Positions 7,337-14,918 of a stretch of DNA of 44,779 nucleotides are shown piece after piece. Within the stretch, counting starts at the first letter, position 1; the number at the start of each line of letters is the position of its first letter. Location: NCBI GenBank assembly GCA_934597535.1, contig CAKTRT010000009.1:1-44779 (forward strand). The letters are read 5' to 3'. Below the pieces are notes generated by a model. The model did not search any database and was not told the DNA's origin. It saw nothing but the letters and a program-made list of their open reading frames with translations. Source of the stretch: an uncultured Oscillospiraceae bacterium (GTDB lineage: Bacteria > Bacillota > Clostridia > Oscillospirales > Oscillospiraceae). Made by a program: the position numbers and the translations under genes.

Positions 7337-7365
7337 TTGTATTTTTCCCCGCGGCGTGCTACGAT
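7337..7365 (+). promoter_or_regulatory. Promoter of the unknown gene at 7432
   Basis: TTGTAT and TACGAT are separated by 17 bp, 67 bp before the start codon. The match to sigma-70 consensus is moderate. Confidence 0.55.
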
Positions 7366-7431
7366 TTAAGTGTCAATCTTTATCCTGTGCGCCGCTCACT
7401 GACCGGCGCGGAATGCAATGGAGGGCATGCT

Positions 7432-7902
7432 ATGAAATATCCCAAAACCGGCGAAGAAGTTTATGTCAGCCTGAATCTTTCCAACACCATGCTCACAGGT
7501 CTCGGCAAGGGCACGATCACCCGCGAGGACGTTTCTGTGGACTACCTCAAAAAGCTGTTTATGCAGCACGGCGTTATCGTGTCGGCCAAGCCCGAGTACC
7601 GCAACATTATGGAGCGCGTGAACAGCACCTATGATCTCGGTCTGGAGATCCCCGAAAAGCTGCAGCTGTTCCAGCTGTCCGAGCAGCATCGCCGTCTGGT
7701 GGTCGTGAACATCTCGGGTCTTCAGCGCAAGAACGGCTCGCTGCTGCCGTCCTACACCGAGGAGGAACTGGACGAGGCCACGTTTACGTTCGTCAAGTAC
7801 TACGTGCAGGGCGAGCATTACGACGAGCTGGTCGAGGAGAACAAGAAGCTGCGCTACGAGCTGGAGCAGGAGATCTCCTGGAGGAACCGCACGGACTCGT
7901 AA
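7432..7902 (+). CDS. Conserved-looking cytoplasmic protein of unknown function
   Basis: This 156-residue soluble protein has no signal peptide or membrane helix. The C-terminal 25 residues (around ELVEENKKLRYELEQEISW) look like a short coiled coil. The start at 7432 is set by GGAGGG (7420-7425) six bases upstream; the open frame extends far upstream but there it lacks a ribosome site and crosses the divergent promoter. It is monocistronic, with a promoter and a strong terminator. I do not recognise the family. The clean gene structure and high-GC codon use like its neighbours argue that it is real and native. Confidence 0.75.
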   Translation: MKYPKTGEEVYVSLNLSNTMLTGLGKGTITREDVSVDYLKKLFMQHGVIVSAKPEYRNIMERVNSTYDLGLEIPEKLQLFQLSEQHRRLVVVNISGLQRKNGSLLPSYTEEELDEATFTFVKYYVQGEHYDELVEENKKLRYELEQEISWRNRTDS

Positions 7903-7933
7903 GCGTTCAGGTTTTCCACAACTTACTTAAATA

Positions 7934-7972
7934 AAAACGGAAGAGGTTCCCGACAGGAACCTCTTCCGTTTT
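7934..7972 (+). terminator. Strong terminator after the unknown gene
   Basis: A 17-bp perfect stem (7934-7950 with 7956-7972) with a 5-nt loop ends in T residues and begins with A residues, so it could act in both directions. Confidence 0.85.
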
Positions 7973-8020
7973 ATCTGTTCAAAAGCCTCGCAGAGTTCCG
8001 CGTCCGCAGGCGCGAAATGT

Positions 8021-8068
8021 TCTTGATTCGTTTTTCGCCGCGGCGTGTACGTGGCGAAAAACACTCTG
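8021..8068. repeat. Hairpin repeat family, copy 2
   Basis: GATTCG, then TTTTTCGCC (8031-8039), a 13-nt loop, GGCGAAAAA (8053-8061) and CACTCTG. The loop and flanks match the element at 35041-35086 and, in reverse orientation, the element at 6-50. Stem bases differ between copies but stay complementary. Confidence 0.6.
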
Positions 8069-8243
8069 CGCGAAGTGGAAAACAGTGAAGCGCCGCCTGT
8101 GGCGGAAACAGCAAACCGTTTTCGAGGAAGCGGCACAGTTAGCGCGCCTAAATGGACGCGCTAACTGTAATGCCGCGACGGTGTTGTGTCGAATTGGCCG
8201 CTTGCAGCGGCCAACCGAGGCACAGAACGCAGCGATACTTTCT
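8069..8243. repeat. Hairpin cluster in the 7973-8274 gene-free stretch
   Basis: This gene-free stretch holds several further stems: CCGCC/GGCGG at 8093-8105, a 12-bp perfect stem (8135-8146 with 8157-8168), and a 9-bp stem (8194-8202 with 8206-8214). No open frame with a ribosome site was found here on either strand. Confidence 0.55.
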
Positions 8244-8271
8244 CGAAAAAGAGGCTCCGCCTCTTTTTTCG
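8244..8271 (-). terminator. Terminator of the SPFH gene
   Basis: A stem of about ten pairs (8246-8255 with 8259-8268) and a 3-nt loop lies just after the SPFH stop codon. A and T runs flank it on both sides, so it may act in both directions. Confidence 0.75.
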
Positions 8272-8274
8272 AAA

Positions 8275-9207
8275 TTATTTTTCCTCGAGTAAACCCTTGA
8301 AGCTCGCGGCAAGGCCGGCAAGGCTCTGGATCTCGCTGGGGACGATGATCTTCGTCGCCTGACCGTCGGCAGCCTTCTCGAACGATTCGAGCGCCTTGAT
8401 CTTGACGACCTGATCGTTGGGGTTGGCCTCGTTGAGCATCTTGATGGAGTCGGCGAGCGCCTTCTGCACGTTCAGGATGGCCTGCGCTTCACCCTCGGCC
8501 TTGAGGATGGCGGCCTGACGCTCGGCCTCGGCCTTGAGGATGGCCGCCTGCTTTTCGGCGTCCGCGCGCAGGATGGTGGACTGCTTTTCGCCCTCGGCCA
8601 CGAGGATCTGGGACTGCTTCTGGCCCTCGGCCTGCAGGATGGACTCGCGGCGCTCGCGCTCGGCCTTCATCTGCTTTTCCATCGCGTTCTGGATCTCACG
8701 CGGCGGCAGAATGTTCTTGAGCTCCACGCGGTTGACCTTGATGCCCCACGGGTCGGTCGCCTCGTCAAGGATGGAGCGCATCTTGGCGTTGATGACATCG
8801 CGGCTCGTGAGCGACTGGTCAAGCTCCATATCGCCGATGATGTTGCGCAGCGTCGTCGCCGTAAGGTTTTCGATGGCGTTCATCGGGTGCTCCACGCCGT
8901 AGGTATAGAGCTTGGGGTCGGTGATCTGGAAGTAGATGACCGTGTCGATCTGCATGGTGACGTTATCCTTGGTGATGACGGGCTGGGGGTCGAAGTCGGC
9001 CACCTGCTCCTTGAGACTGACCTTCTTCACGACGCGCTCGATAAACGGGATCTTGAGGTGCAGGCCCACGCCCCACGTGGCGCTGTACGCGCCGAGACGC
9101 TCAACGACGTAGGCGCGCGACTGCTGCACGATCTGGATGTTCGAAACGAGCACCAGCAGCACCAGCAGGATCAGAACGCCGATACCGATATAACCTAACC
9201 ATTCCAT
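8275..9207 (-). CDS. SPFH/Band 7 membrane protein (slipin/QmcA-like)
   Basis: The 310-residue protein has one N-terminal membrane helix (residues 5-25), a Band 7/SPFH domain (about 28-190, with VVERLGAYSATWGVGLHLKIPF and the later PPREIQNAMEKQM), and a long Ala/Glu-rich coiled coil (about 185-265) built of repeated ILxAEGExQ-like units. Such proteins oligomerise into membrane scaffolds. They are commonly paired with an NfeD protein, as here: the NfeD-containing gene lies 40 bp upstream on the same strand. AGGAGGAAAG precedes the start. The usual role is membrane domain organisation or quality control; the precise role here is unknown. Confidence 0.88.
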   Translation of the reverse strand: MEWLGYIGIGVLILLVLLVLVSNIQIVQQSRAYVVERLGAYSATWGVGLHLKIPFIERVVKKVSLKEQVADFDPQPVITKDNVTMQIDTVIYFQITDPKLYTYGVEHPMNAIENLTATTLRNIIGDMELDQSLTSRDVINAKMRSILDEATDPWGIKVNRVELKNILPPREIQNAMEKQMKAERERRESILQAEGQKQSQILVAEGEKQSTILRADAEKQAAILKAEAERQAAILKAEGEAQAILNVQKALADSIKMLNEANPNDQVVKIKALESFEKAADGQATKIIVPSEIQSLAGLAASFKGLLEEK

Positions 9208-9247
9208 ACTTCTCTTTCCTCCTGTTTTTTGATTGTTGTATTTTGAG

Positions 9248-10075
9248 TTATTTGCTTTCCTTCGTTTCGCGGACGTAAAGCTTTACGCCCTCCATCCGGA
9301 TGATCTTTGCCATTTTGCCCTTTTCAATGACTTCGCCGTTTTCGCTGCGGGCCGTCCACGTTTTTCCGTCAATGTACACGGCGCCCGTGGCGTTTTCGTT
9401 GTCCACCGTCTCCGTCACCTTGGCCATGTGGTGCAGCACGCGGTCGGCGTTCGTGGGGACAATGGTCTTGTCCAGCATTTTCCTTGCCAGCGGCCGCGTG
9501 GCGGTCAGCGCAAGGATAGACACCGCCAGAAACACCACAAATTGCAGCCACAGCACCGCGCCCAGCTCTGTGACGATCAGCGCGGCGACCGCGCCCGCCA
9601 CGAACCAGATCGATACCAGCCCCGCCGTCGCCGCCTCGGCGATGCCGAAGACGATGATCGCGGCGATCCAGATAATGGTCATCATTTCATCTGCTCCTCC
9701 TTTCAAGCTCTGCATACAGTAGACGTATGCCGGCCCCAGCATCACGATGACCGCCAGCAGCATGATGCCGATGCTCTTGTTGTAGGGCGACAGGTTCGCG
9801 TACAGGCCTGCAAGCTCGCCGCCAAGCGTGCGCATGGAGAGCTTCGCCGCTTCCCGCGGCGGCTCGCCCGGCGCGGGGACTTCTTCTTTGAACAGCTCGT
9901 CCATCGTCACACCGTAGCAGTTGCAGATGAAGATGATCTTCTCCATTTCGGGGTAGCCGCGGCCCGACTCCCAGCGCGAGACCGACTGGCGTGAGACTTG
10001 CAGCTGCTCGGCAAATTCCTCCTGCGTCAGCCCGCTGCGTTTGCGGACCTCCTGGAGCCGCTCGCCAAATGCCAT
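9248..10075 (-). CDS. XRE helix-turn-helix / transmembrane / NfeD fusion protein
   Basis: The 275-residue protein joins two normally separate modules. Residues 5-62 are an XRE-type DNA-binding domain (LTQEEFAEQLQVSRQSVSRWE). A linker leads to a membrane helix at 101-121. From residue 131 on it is a complete NfeD protein: three membrane helices (about 133-192), then a small beta-rich OB-like domain (about 205-271, containing GAVYIDGKTWTA). The ATG at 10075 is chosen because GGAGGG lies six bases upstream. An internal AAAGGAGG (9703-9696) ten bases before Met131 could also produce free NfeD of 145 residues. The SPFH partner gene is 40 bp downstream. With four helices, both the HTH and OB ends would be cytoplasmic. 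Function of the fusion is unknown; a membrane-tethered regulator is inferred. Confidence 0.8.
   Translation of the reverse strand: MAFGERLQEVRKRSGLTQEEFAEQLQVSRQSVSRWESGRGYPEMEKIIFICNCYGVTMDELFKEEVPAPGEPPREAAKLSMRTLGGELAGLYANLSPYNKSIGIMLLAVIVMLGPAYVYCMQSLKGGADEMMTIIWIAAIIVFGIAEAATAGLVSIWFVAGAVAALIVTELGAVLWLQFVVFLAVSILALTATRPLARKMLDKTIVPTNADRVLHHMAKVTETVDNENATGAVYIDGKTWTARSENGEVIEKGKMAKIIRMEGVKLYVRETKESK
9683..9703 (-). promoter_or_regulatory. Internal Shine-Dalgarno and start for stand-alone NfeD
   Basis: AAAGGAGG (9703-9696) lies ten bases upstream of ATGATG (9685-9680), in frame with the longer fusion, exactly where a normal NfeD protein begins. It may mark a second translation start or a relic of two separate genes. 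Confidence 0.55.
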
Positions 10076-10133
10076 TGCGTTCCCTCCGTTTCTCTGTCTG
10101 AGGATAAGATAGCAAAACCGCGCGTCCATTTCC

Positions 10134-10153
10134 AGCAACTTTAGTGTTGCATT
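10134..10153. promoter_or_regulatory. Possible operator upstream of the XRE-NfeD gene
   Basis: GCAAC and GTTGC form an imperfect inverted repeat about 60 bp upstream of the start codon. XRE regulators often repress their own promoters, but no convincing -35/-10 pair was found around it. Confidence 0.25.
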
Positions 10154-10279
10154 CCGTATTTTTTCGAAAAATTTCGCGCAAGTTTGATGTTACATCCATG
10201 TGACAGCGCGCTTTCCGCGCTGTTTTTCCTATTGTACCACACGCTCCACCGCTTTACCATGCTTATTTTGACGCGGCGA

Positions 10280-10308
10280 TTGCCTTTTTTGTTCCCATCC
10301 GCTATACT
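10280..10308 (+). promoter_or_regulatory. Promoter of the THUMP methyltransferase gene
   Basis: TTGCCT, a 17-bp spacer and TATACT, 31 bp before the start codon. Confidence 0.65.
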
Positions 10309-10339
10309 AAAGTCAAATCATTTTTTCGGGAGCGTTATT

Positions 10340-11458
10340 ATGCTGGAATTTGTCATTCCCTGCCTCTTGGGCCTTGAGAGCTTAGTGGGCGATGAGATCA
10401 AAAAGCTGGGGCTTTCTGATGTGCGCGTCGAGAACGGCCGCATTCTCTGCTGCGGCGAAGCGCGCGACATCGCGCGCCTCAACCTCAACCTGCGCTGCGG
10501 CGCGCGCGTCATTCTGGTTCTGCACAAGTTCCGCGCGACGGATTTTGAATCGCTCTTTCAGGGCGTGCGCGCGGTGCATTGGGAGGACTGGATCCCGCGC
10601 GAGGGAGAATTCCCCGTTGTGGGCTATTCCATCAACTCAACGCTCCACTCCGTGCCCGCGTGCCAGTCGATCGTGAAAAAAGCGGTCGTTGACCGCCTGA
10701 GCGCGGCCTACGGCATCGCGCAATTCCCCGAAACGGGGCGGCGCTATCAGGTGCGCTTTTCCGTCATGAAGGACGAAGTCACTGTCGGGCTCGACACCTC
10801 GGGCGAGGGGCTTTACAAGCGCGGCTACCGCGCCCACGGCGTGGCCGCCCCGCTCCGCGAAACGCTCGCCGCCGCGATGGTCAAGCTCTCGCACTACAAT
10901 GGGCGCGACCCGTTCTGTGATCCGTTCTGCGGCAGCGGCACGATCGCCATCGAGGCGGCGCTCATCGCGCGCAACCGCGCGCCGGGCCTGAACCGTGGCT
11001 TTGCCGCCCAGCACTGGGCCACGCTCGACAAGCGGATCTGGCTCGACGCAGCCGACGAGGCCATGGATAACGAGTTCCACGGAAACTACGAGATCTGGGG
11101 CGGCGACATCGACCCCGACGCCGTTGCGCTCTCGCGCCACAACGCGGAACTGGCTGAGGTGGACGACATCGTCAAGTTCGAGGTCGATGACGCCACGCGC
11201 TTCCACTGGGGCGGGCTCTATGGCCGCATCGTAACGAACCCGCCCTACGGTGAGCGGCTGCTTGAGCGCGAGGAGGCGGGCGAGCTGTACAAAGCCTTCG
11301 GCCGGGCGATGGACAAGCTGCCGGACACGTGGCGGGTCTACGTGCTGTCGTCACATCCCGACTTTGAGCGCTGCTACGGCCGCACGGCGGACAAGCGGCG
11401 CAAGCTCTACAACGGCATGCTCAAGTGCGATCTGTTTATGTACGGCAAGCGGCTGTGA
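10340..11458 (+). CDS. THUMP-domain class I RNA methyltransferase
   Basis: The 372-residue protein has an N-terminal THUMP RNA-binding region (about 40-155) and a Rossmann methyltransferase domain. SAM-binding motif I is DPFCGSGTIAIEA (residues 194-206), the acidic motif is GGDIDPDAV (254-262), and the catalytic motif TNPPYGER (299-306) is typical of N2-guanine or adenine methylation. The best family match is the RlmL N-terminal half / YpsC group, modifying 23S rRNA guanine; the exact base cannot be read from sequence. ATG 10340 is chosen from the CGGGAG ribosome site; the frame runs on upstream without one. It is monocistronic. Confidence 0.88.
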   Translation: MLEFVIPCLLGLESLVGDEIKKLGLSDVRVENGRILCCGEARDIARLNLNLRCGARVILVLHKFRATDFESLFQGVRAVHWEDWIPREGEFPVVGYSINSTLHSVPACQSIVKKAVVDRLSAAYGIAQFPETGRRYQVRFSVMKDEVTVGLDTSGEGLYKRGYRAHGVAAPLRETLAAAMVKLSHYNGRDPFCDPFCGSGTIAIEAALIARNRAPGLNRGFAAQHWATLDKRIWLDAADEAMDNEFHGNYEIWGGDIDPDAVALSRHNAELAEVDDIVKFEVDDATRFHWGGLYGRIVTNPPYGERLLEREEAGELYKAFGRAMDKLPDTWRVYVLSSHPDFERCYGRTADKRRKLYNGMLKCDLFMYGKRL

Positions 11459-11469
11459 GGATCTGAAAA

Positions 11470-11501
11470 GGGCGCGGGTCTCCGATCGGAGGCCCGCGCC
11501 C
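11470..11501. terminator. Bidirectional terminator between convergent genes
   Basis: A 14-bp GC-rich stem (11470-11483 with 11488-11501) closes on a GATC loop. On the minus strand it is followed by TTTTC, suiting the lipoprotein gene; in the plus direction the T run is poor. Confidence 0.7.
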
Positions 11502-11519
11502 TGATATCTTCGCCCCTGC

Positions 11520-12638
11520 TCAGCCGGCGTAGGGCTGGCTGCTCTCGATATAGATCCCGCGGCTGTTGGACCAGCCGACATTGAAGCCCAGCACCTGCGC
11601 AAGATCGCGCAGCTTATAGTAGGTGTAGCCGCCGCCCTGATCGTCCGTCAGCGTGATGGCGGTGAAGGGAATGCTCTGGCCATAGATCTTCGTTGCGGCA
11701 GAGGAAAGCTGATAGCGGCGGTCGCCGGAGAACGGCGTCTGCATCTCGGTGCCGTTGGGGGTATAGGACGCCTGCGGAACGATGACCACGCTGCCGTCCC
11801 ACTCCACGCCGAACTGCGCCGCCGAGCCGCTGAGGACGGAGGCGATGTCGCGCAGGCGGACATAGTTCGTCTCGCCGCCGTCCGCACCGTGGAGAGCGTA
11901 GGTCTGGAGCGTGACCGTGCGGCCGTCGATCTCGACCGTCTGCCGGCGCACAAGCGCCGTGCCGCTGGTGGGGATATTTTCCGGCGTGACCGTGCCGAGC
12001 GTCTTATGCACGGGCTGAGCGGACTGCGAGGTGGAGAAGTAGTAGGTGCCGGCGGGCAGGGCAAGATAGTCGATGCTCACAGCGCCGCCCTCCACCGTAA
12101 CGCCTGCGCCCGTCACGTACTGCGTGAGCGCGGCAGGGAAGGTAAAGCGGTAGGTCATGACCATGCCCTCGAGCAGCGCGTCGATCTGCTCGGCAGAGTA
12201 GCTCGGCAGCTGCTCGGCAAGCTTGTGTTTGATCGCGCCGCGCCGGTCGGTCTGCGCGTTCTGCACGGTGAGCGTCAGTCCGCCGTCCGAGGCGAGAGCG
12301 AGCGTGACGGCGCCGGGCGTCGCCGCGCCGCTGACATCGGCGATCTCCGCGGAGACCTCGGCAAAGATGCGGTTGAACTCGTCGGCGTTGGCAAACGATT
12401 CGCTCGCCTCATCGCCATAGTAGCCGCGCCCCTGATAGACAAAGTAGGAAAAATCGTTTTCCGCCATCTCGTCGCGCATGTCCATCGCGTTGACGAGCTG
12501 CTCGGAAAAGCCGAACTTGGCCTCTACCGTGCCGCTGCCGTCGGCGTTCAGCGCCGTTTCCGCCGTCTGACACATGCAGCCGCCGAGGATGCCCGCAAGC
12601 ATCGCCAGCGCCAGCGCTGCCGTTAAAAATTTTTTCAT
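11520..12638 (-). CDS. Lipoprotein with C-terminal copper amine oxidase N1-like stalk domains
   Basis: The 372-residue protein has a lipoprotein signal with Cys21 in LGGC, so it is probably surface-anchored. Residues 22-200 form a domain rich in Thr, Ala and Gly whose opening (ALNADGSGTVEAKFGF) resembles LppM-like extracytoplasmic domains. Two regions near 230-290 and 318-366 share the pattern YVRLRDIASVL / YYKLRDLAQVL followed by beta strands, which is typical of the stalk-like copper amine oxidase N-terminal domain common in Firmicute surface proteins. No catalytic site is evident. AAAGGAG nine bases upstream supports start 12638. Binding or scaffolding is inferred; the ligand is unknown. 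Confidence 0.75.
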   Translation of the reverse strand: MKKFLTAALALAMLAGILGGCMCQTAETALNADGSGTVEAKFGFSEQLVNAMDMRDEMAENDFSYFVYQGRGYYGDEASESFANADEFNRIFAEVSAEIADVSGAATPGAVTLALASDGGLTLTVQNAQTDRRGAIKHKLAEQLPSYSAEQIDALLEGMVMTYRFTFPAALTQYVTGAGVTVEGGAVSIDYLALPAGTYYFSTSQSAQPVHKTLGTVTPENIPTSGTALVRRQTVEIDGRTVTLQTYALHGADGGETNYVRLRDIASVLSGSAAQFGVEWDGSVVIVPQASYTPNGTEMQTPFSGDRRYQLSSAATKIYGQSIPFTAITLTDDQGGGYTYYKLRDLAQVLGFNVGWSNSRGIYIESSQPYAG

Positions 12639-12678
12639 CGTATCCCGCTCCTTTGCAAAGTAAGTTCTTTTGCTGTCA

Positions 12679-12707
12679 ATTTTACACGAATTTCCTCCCG
12701 ATTGCAA
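12679..12707 (-). promoter_or_regulatory. Promoter of the lipoprotein gene
   Basis: On the minus strand TTGCAA (12707-12702), a 17-bp spacer and TAAAAT (12684-12679). Confidence 0.65.
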
Positions 12708-12789
12708 GCGAGGCAGCCCGTTTGCTGCCGGAAATTTCAGGAAATTTACAATTTTTTCGAAAGGGCGGCGCGTTTTTTCGGAAAAGCGC

Positions 12790-12817
12790 TTGACTTCCTT
12801 CCGTTTTTTTGTATAAT
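12790..12817 (+). promoter_or_regulatory. Promoter of rpsF-ssb-rpsR
   Basis: TTGACT, a 16-bp spacer and a perfect TATAAT lie about 88 bp before rpsF. The leader in between can form GCCTG/CAGGC and CACGC/GCGTG hairpins. S6:S18 autoregulatory leaders exist upstream of rpsF in many bacteria, but I cannot confirm that motif here. Confidence 0.8.
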
Positions 12818-12904
12818 AATAGGGCTTGCGGCCTGTCCGCAGGCAAAAATCCTTGCTCACGCGGTCTGCGTGGGCCATCAGTCCAGAAGGAGGTGCAACC
12901 AAGA

Positions 12905-13201
12905 ATGGCTAAGATTTCCGCAAACTATGAGGTCGTTTTCATCATGGACGGCAGACTGCCCGAAGAGCAGGTCGCCGCTCTGACCGAAAAGTTCAAGACC
13001 CTCGTGGAGCAGAACAGCACGGCTATGGAGGTTGAGGAGTGGGGCAAGCGCAAGCTGGCCTACGCCATCAACTACATCACCGAAGGCTACTATGTTCTGA
13101 TCTCCTTCACGAGCGCGCCCGATTTCCCCAAGGAATTGGACCGTATCCTCGGCATTACCGATGGTATCATCCGCTCCATGATCGTCTGCAAGGGCGAGTA
13201 A
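12905..13201 (+). CDS. rpsF: 30S ribosomal protein S6
   Basis: The 98-residue protein has the S6 ferredoxin-like fold signatures: YEVVFIMDGRLPEEQ at the start, then EEWGKRKLAYAINYITEGYYVLISF (about residues 47-71). S6 binds the central domain of 16S rRNA together with S18. AAGGAGGTG precedes the ATG at 12905; the frame extends upstream without a ribosome site. It is first in the classic rpsF-ssb-rpsR operon, and its stop codon overlaps the ssb ribosome binding site. Confidence 0.97.
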   Translation: MAKISANYEVVFIMDGRLPEEQVAALTEKFKTLVEQNSTAMEVEEWGKRKLAYAINYITEGYYVLISFTSAPDFPKELDRILGITDGIIRSMIVCKGE

Positions 13202-13214
13202 GGAGGGCAACGCT

Positions 13215-13661
13215 ATGTTGAACCGTATCGTCATCATGGGTAGACTTACCCGTGATCCCGAGCTGCGCCGCACGCAGAACGGCACGGCGGTGACGTCCTT
13301 CTCCGTCGCGGTGGACCGCGACTTCAAGAGCCGCGAGAGCGGCGAGAAGGCCACCGATTTCATCGACGTAGTCGCTTGGCGCCAGACCGCAGAGTTCGTC
13401 TGCCAGTACTTCACCAAGGGCCGCATGGCCGTGGTCGAGGGCCGGCTTCAGATCCGCGACTGGAAAGACAAGGATGGCAACAACCGCCGCAGTGCGGAAG
13501 TGGTTGCCGACAACATTTATTTCGGCGACAGCAGGCGCGATGGCCAGCAGTCGGGCGGCGATTACGCGCCCCCCGCCTACGGCTCTCCCGCCGAGAGCTA
13601 CACCGCCCCCGCAGGCGGCGGCTTTGCCGAAATCGAAGAGGACGGCGAGCTGCCGTTCTGA
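13215..13661 (+). CDS. ssb: Single-stranded DNA-binding protein
   Basis: The 148-residue protein has an N-terminal OB fold (LNRIVIMGRLTRDPELRRT through about residue 105), a Gly/Pro/Tyr/Ala-rich flexible linker, and the acidic C-terminal tip DGELPF used to recruit replication and repair partners. It coats single-stranded DNA during replication, recombination and repair. AGGAGGG eight bases upstream and operon position between rpsF and rpsR fit the standard arrangement. Confidence 0.97.
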   Translation: MLNRIVIMGRLTRDPELRRTQNGTAVTSFSVAVDRDFKSRESGEKATDFIDVVAWRQTAEFVCQYFTKGRMAVVEGRLQIRDWKDKDGNNRRSAEVVADNIYFGDSRRDGQQSGGDYAPPAYGSPAESYTAPAGGGFAEIEEDGELPF

Positions 13662-13703
13662 TGAGGGTACGAAAGCCCCAATTCTGATAAGGAGGAAACA
13701 TCC

Positions 13704-13961
13704 ATGGCTATGGAACGCGAAAACAGAGCCCCTCGCGCCGGCGGCCCGAACCGCAAGCGCAAAAAGGTGTGCCAGTTCTGCGTTGACAAGTGCGAGTATA
13801 TCGACTATAAGGACGCCGCCAAGCTGCGCCGCTTCATCTCCGAGCGCTCCAAGATCCTGCCCCGCAGGACCACGGGCACCTGTGCGATGCACCAGCGCCA
13901 GCTGACCGAGGCGATCAAGCGCGCCCGTCAGATCGCTCTGCTCCCCTTCGTCACCGAATAA
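13704..13961 (+). CDS. rpsR: 30S ribosomal protein S18
   Basis: The 85-residue protein has the S18 core [21 protein letters not shown]. It retains cysteines ([10 protein letters not shown] and TGTCAMH) of the zinc-binding type of S18. S18 pairs with S6 on the 30S platform. It is preceded by AAGGAGG and followed directly by a strong terminator, so it closes the operon. Confidence 0.97.
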   Translation: MAMERENRAPRAGGPNRKRKKVCQFCVDKCEYIDYKDAAKLRRFISERSKILPRRTTGTCAMHQRQLTEAIKRARQIALLPFVTE

Positions 13962-13975
13962 GGAACAACGATTTG

Positions 13976-14007
13976 AAAAGAGCTGTCCGAAAGGACAGCT
14001 CTTTTTT
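13976..14007 (+). terminator. Terminator of rpsF-ssb-rpsR
   Basis: A 13-bp stem (13976-13988 with 13993-14005), a GAAA tetraloop and a T run. Confidence 0.93.
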
Positions 14008-14008
14008 A

Positions 14009-14180
14009 CGCGCCCATGGGGCGCGGGGTGCAGCCCGAAGGGGCTGTTTCTTTATTTCTCCCGCACTGTGCGGGAGTGCGCATGAAGGGGGATATTCTCT
14101 CACGTGAGAGAATGGCCCCCTTTTGCCGCACCCTGCGGGCACGTAGGGAAAAGGATGCAGCGCCATCAGCGCTGCATCCT
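14009..14180. repeat. Cluster of five hairpins in a gene-free stretch
   Basis: Successive stems are seen at 14009-14025 (7 bp), 14031-14046 (6 bp), 14058-14076 (8 bp), 14085-14124 (a 20-nt perfect palindrome at 14094-14113 flanked by GGGGG/CCCCC and TTTT) and 14152-14180 (12 bp). No open frame with a ribosome site was found. The cluster lies between the rpsR terminator and the HAD promoter, so it is probably an untranscribed or weakly transcribed spacer rather than a leader. Confidence 0.6.
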
Positions 14181-14187
14181 CCCGTGC

Positions 14188-14216
14188 TTGCGCGGAGACG
14201 GCGGGTGTGTTATACT
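14188..14216 (+). promoter_or_regulatory. Promoter of the HAD / NTPase-CYTH pair
   Basis: TTGCGC, a 17-bp spacer and TATACT, 32 bp before the HAD start codon. Confidence 0.6.
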
Positions 14217-14247
14217 CTATAAAAACGCAGCAAAGAGGAGCCGTTTT

Positions 14248-14916
14248 ATGAACTTTCCCTGCCTTGTGCTCGATCACGACGACACTGTGGTCAACTCCAC
14301 CGCGACGGTGCACTATCCCTGCTTTGCCGAGTATACGGCGAAGTTTTTCCCCAAAGCAAAGCGCTACACGCTGGAGGAATACGTTCTAAAAAACTTTGAC
14401 CCCGGCGTGTACGACTTTTTCCATGGAGAGGTCGGCATGACCGAGGAGGACATGAAGCACGAGCAGGCATACTGGCACGAATACGTCCAGCACCACGTGC
14501 CGCAGGCCTACGATGGGATACGCGACATTCTGTGGGACTACGTACACGCGGGCGGCACGATCTGCGTTGTGTCGCACTCGCTCTCGCCGAACATTCTGCG
14601 CGACTATCGCGAAAACAGGCTCCCGGAGCCAAAGCTCGTCTACGGCTGGGAGGTGCCAAAGGACCGGCGCAAGCCCCAGCCGCACGCGCTCTATGATATC
14701 ATGGAAAGGCTGCACTTTGCACCCGGCGAGATACTCGTGCTCGACGATTTGAAGCCCGGATACGACATGGCGAAGGCCGCGAACGTGCGCTTCGCCGCCG
14801 CAGGCTGGTCGAACGACATCCCCGCAATCGAAGCGTTCATGCGCAGAAACTGCGACCTGTATTTTAAGACCGTCGAAGCGTTCGGCGACTATCTTCTGCA
14901 CGGAAAGGAAGCGTAA
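14248..14916 (+). CDS. HAD-superfamily hydrolase
   Basis: The 222-residue protein shows the four HAD motifs. Motif I is DHDDTVVNS (nucleophile Asp near residue 9, with the second Asp two residues on), motif II is VVSHS, motif III is the lysine in DRRKPQP, and motif IV is LVLDDLKPGYDM. A helical cap follows motif I, typical of phosphatases or phosphatase-like enzymes acting on small phosphorylated substrates. The substrate is unknown. GAGGAG eight bases upstream sets the start at 14248. Only two bases separate it from the NTPase-CYTH gene, so a shared function is likely. Confidence 0.82.
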   Translation: MNFPCLVLDHDDTVVNSTATVHYPCFAEYTAKFFPKAKRYTLEEYVLKNFDPGVYDFFHGEVGMTEEDMKHEQAYWHEYVQHHVPQAYDGIRDILWDYVHAGGTICVVSHSLSPNILRDYRENRLPEPKLVYGWEVPKDRRKPQPHALYDIMERLHFAPGEILVLDDLKPGYDMAKAANVRFAAAGWSNDIPAIEAFMRRNCDLYFKTVEAFGDYLLHGKEA

Positions 14917-14918
14917 CT

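Noticed and set aside
8085..8300. 71-codon frame in the 7973-8274 spacer
   Set aside because: No ribosome site, overlaps hairpins and the convergent SPFH terminator, and lacks any recognisable composition of a real protein.
12639..12902. N-terminal extension of the lipoprotein gene
   Set aside because: It would cover the divergent promoters and place the signal peptide inside the protein; AAAGGAG supports 12638.
12818..12904. S6:S18 ribosomal leader motif upstream of rpsF
   Set aside because: Hairpins are present, but I could not align them confidently with the known bulged motif; noted only under the promoter entry.
14009..14180. CRISPR-like array
   Set aside because: The stems differ in sequence and spacing; there are no identical repeats with regular spacers and no cas genes.
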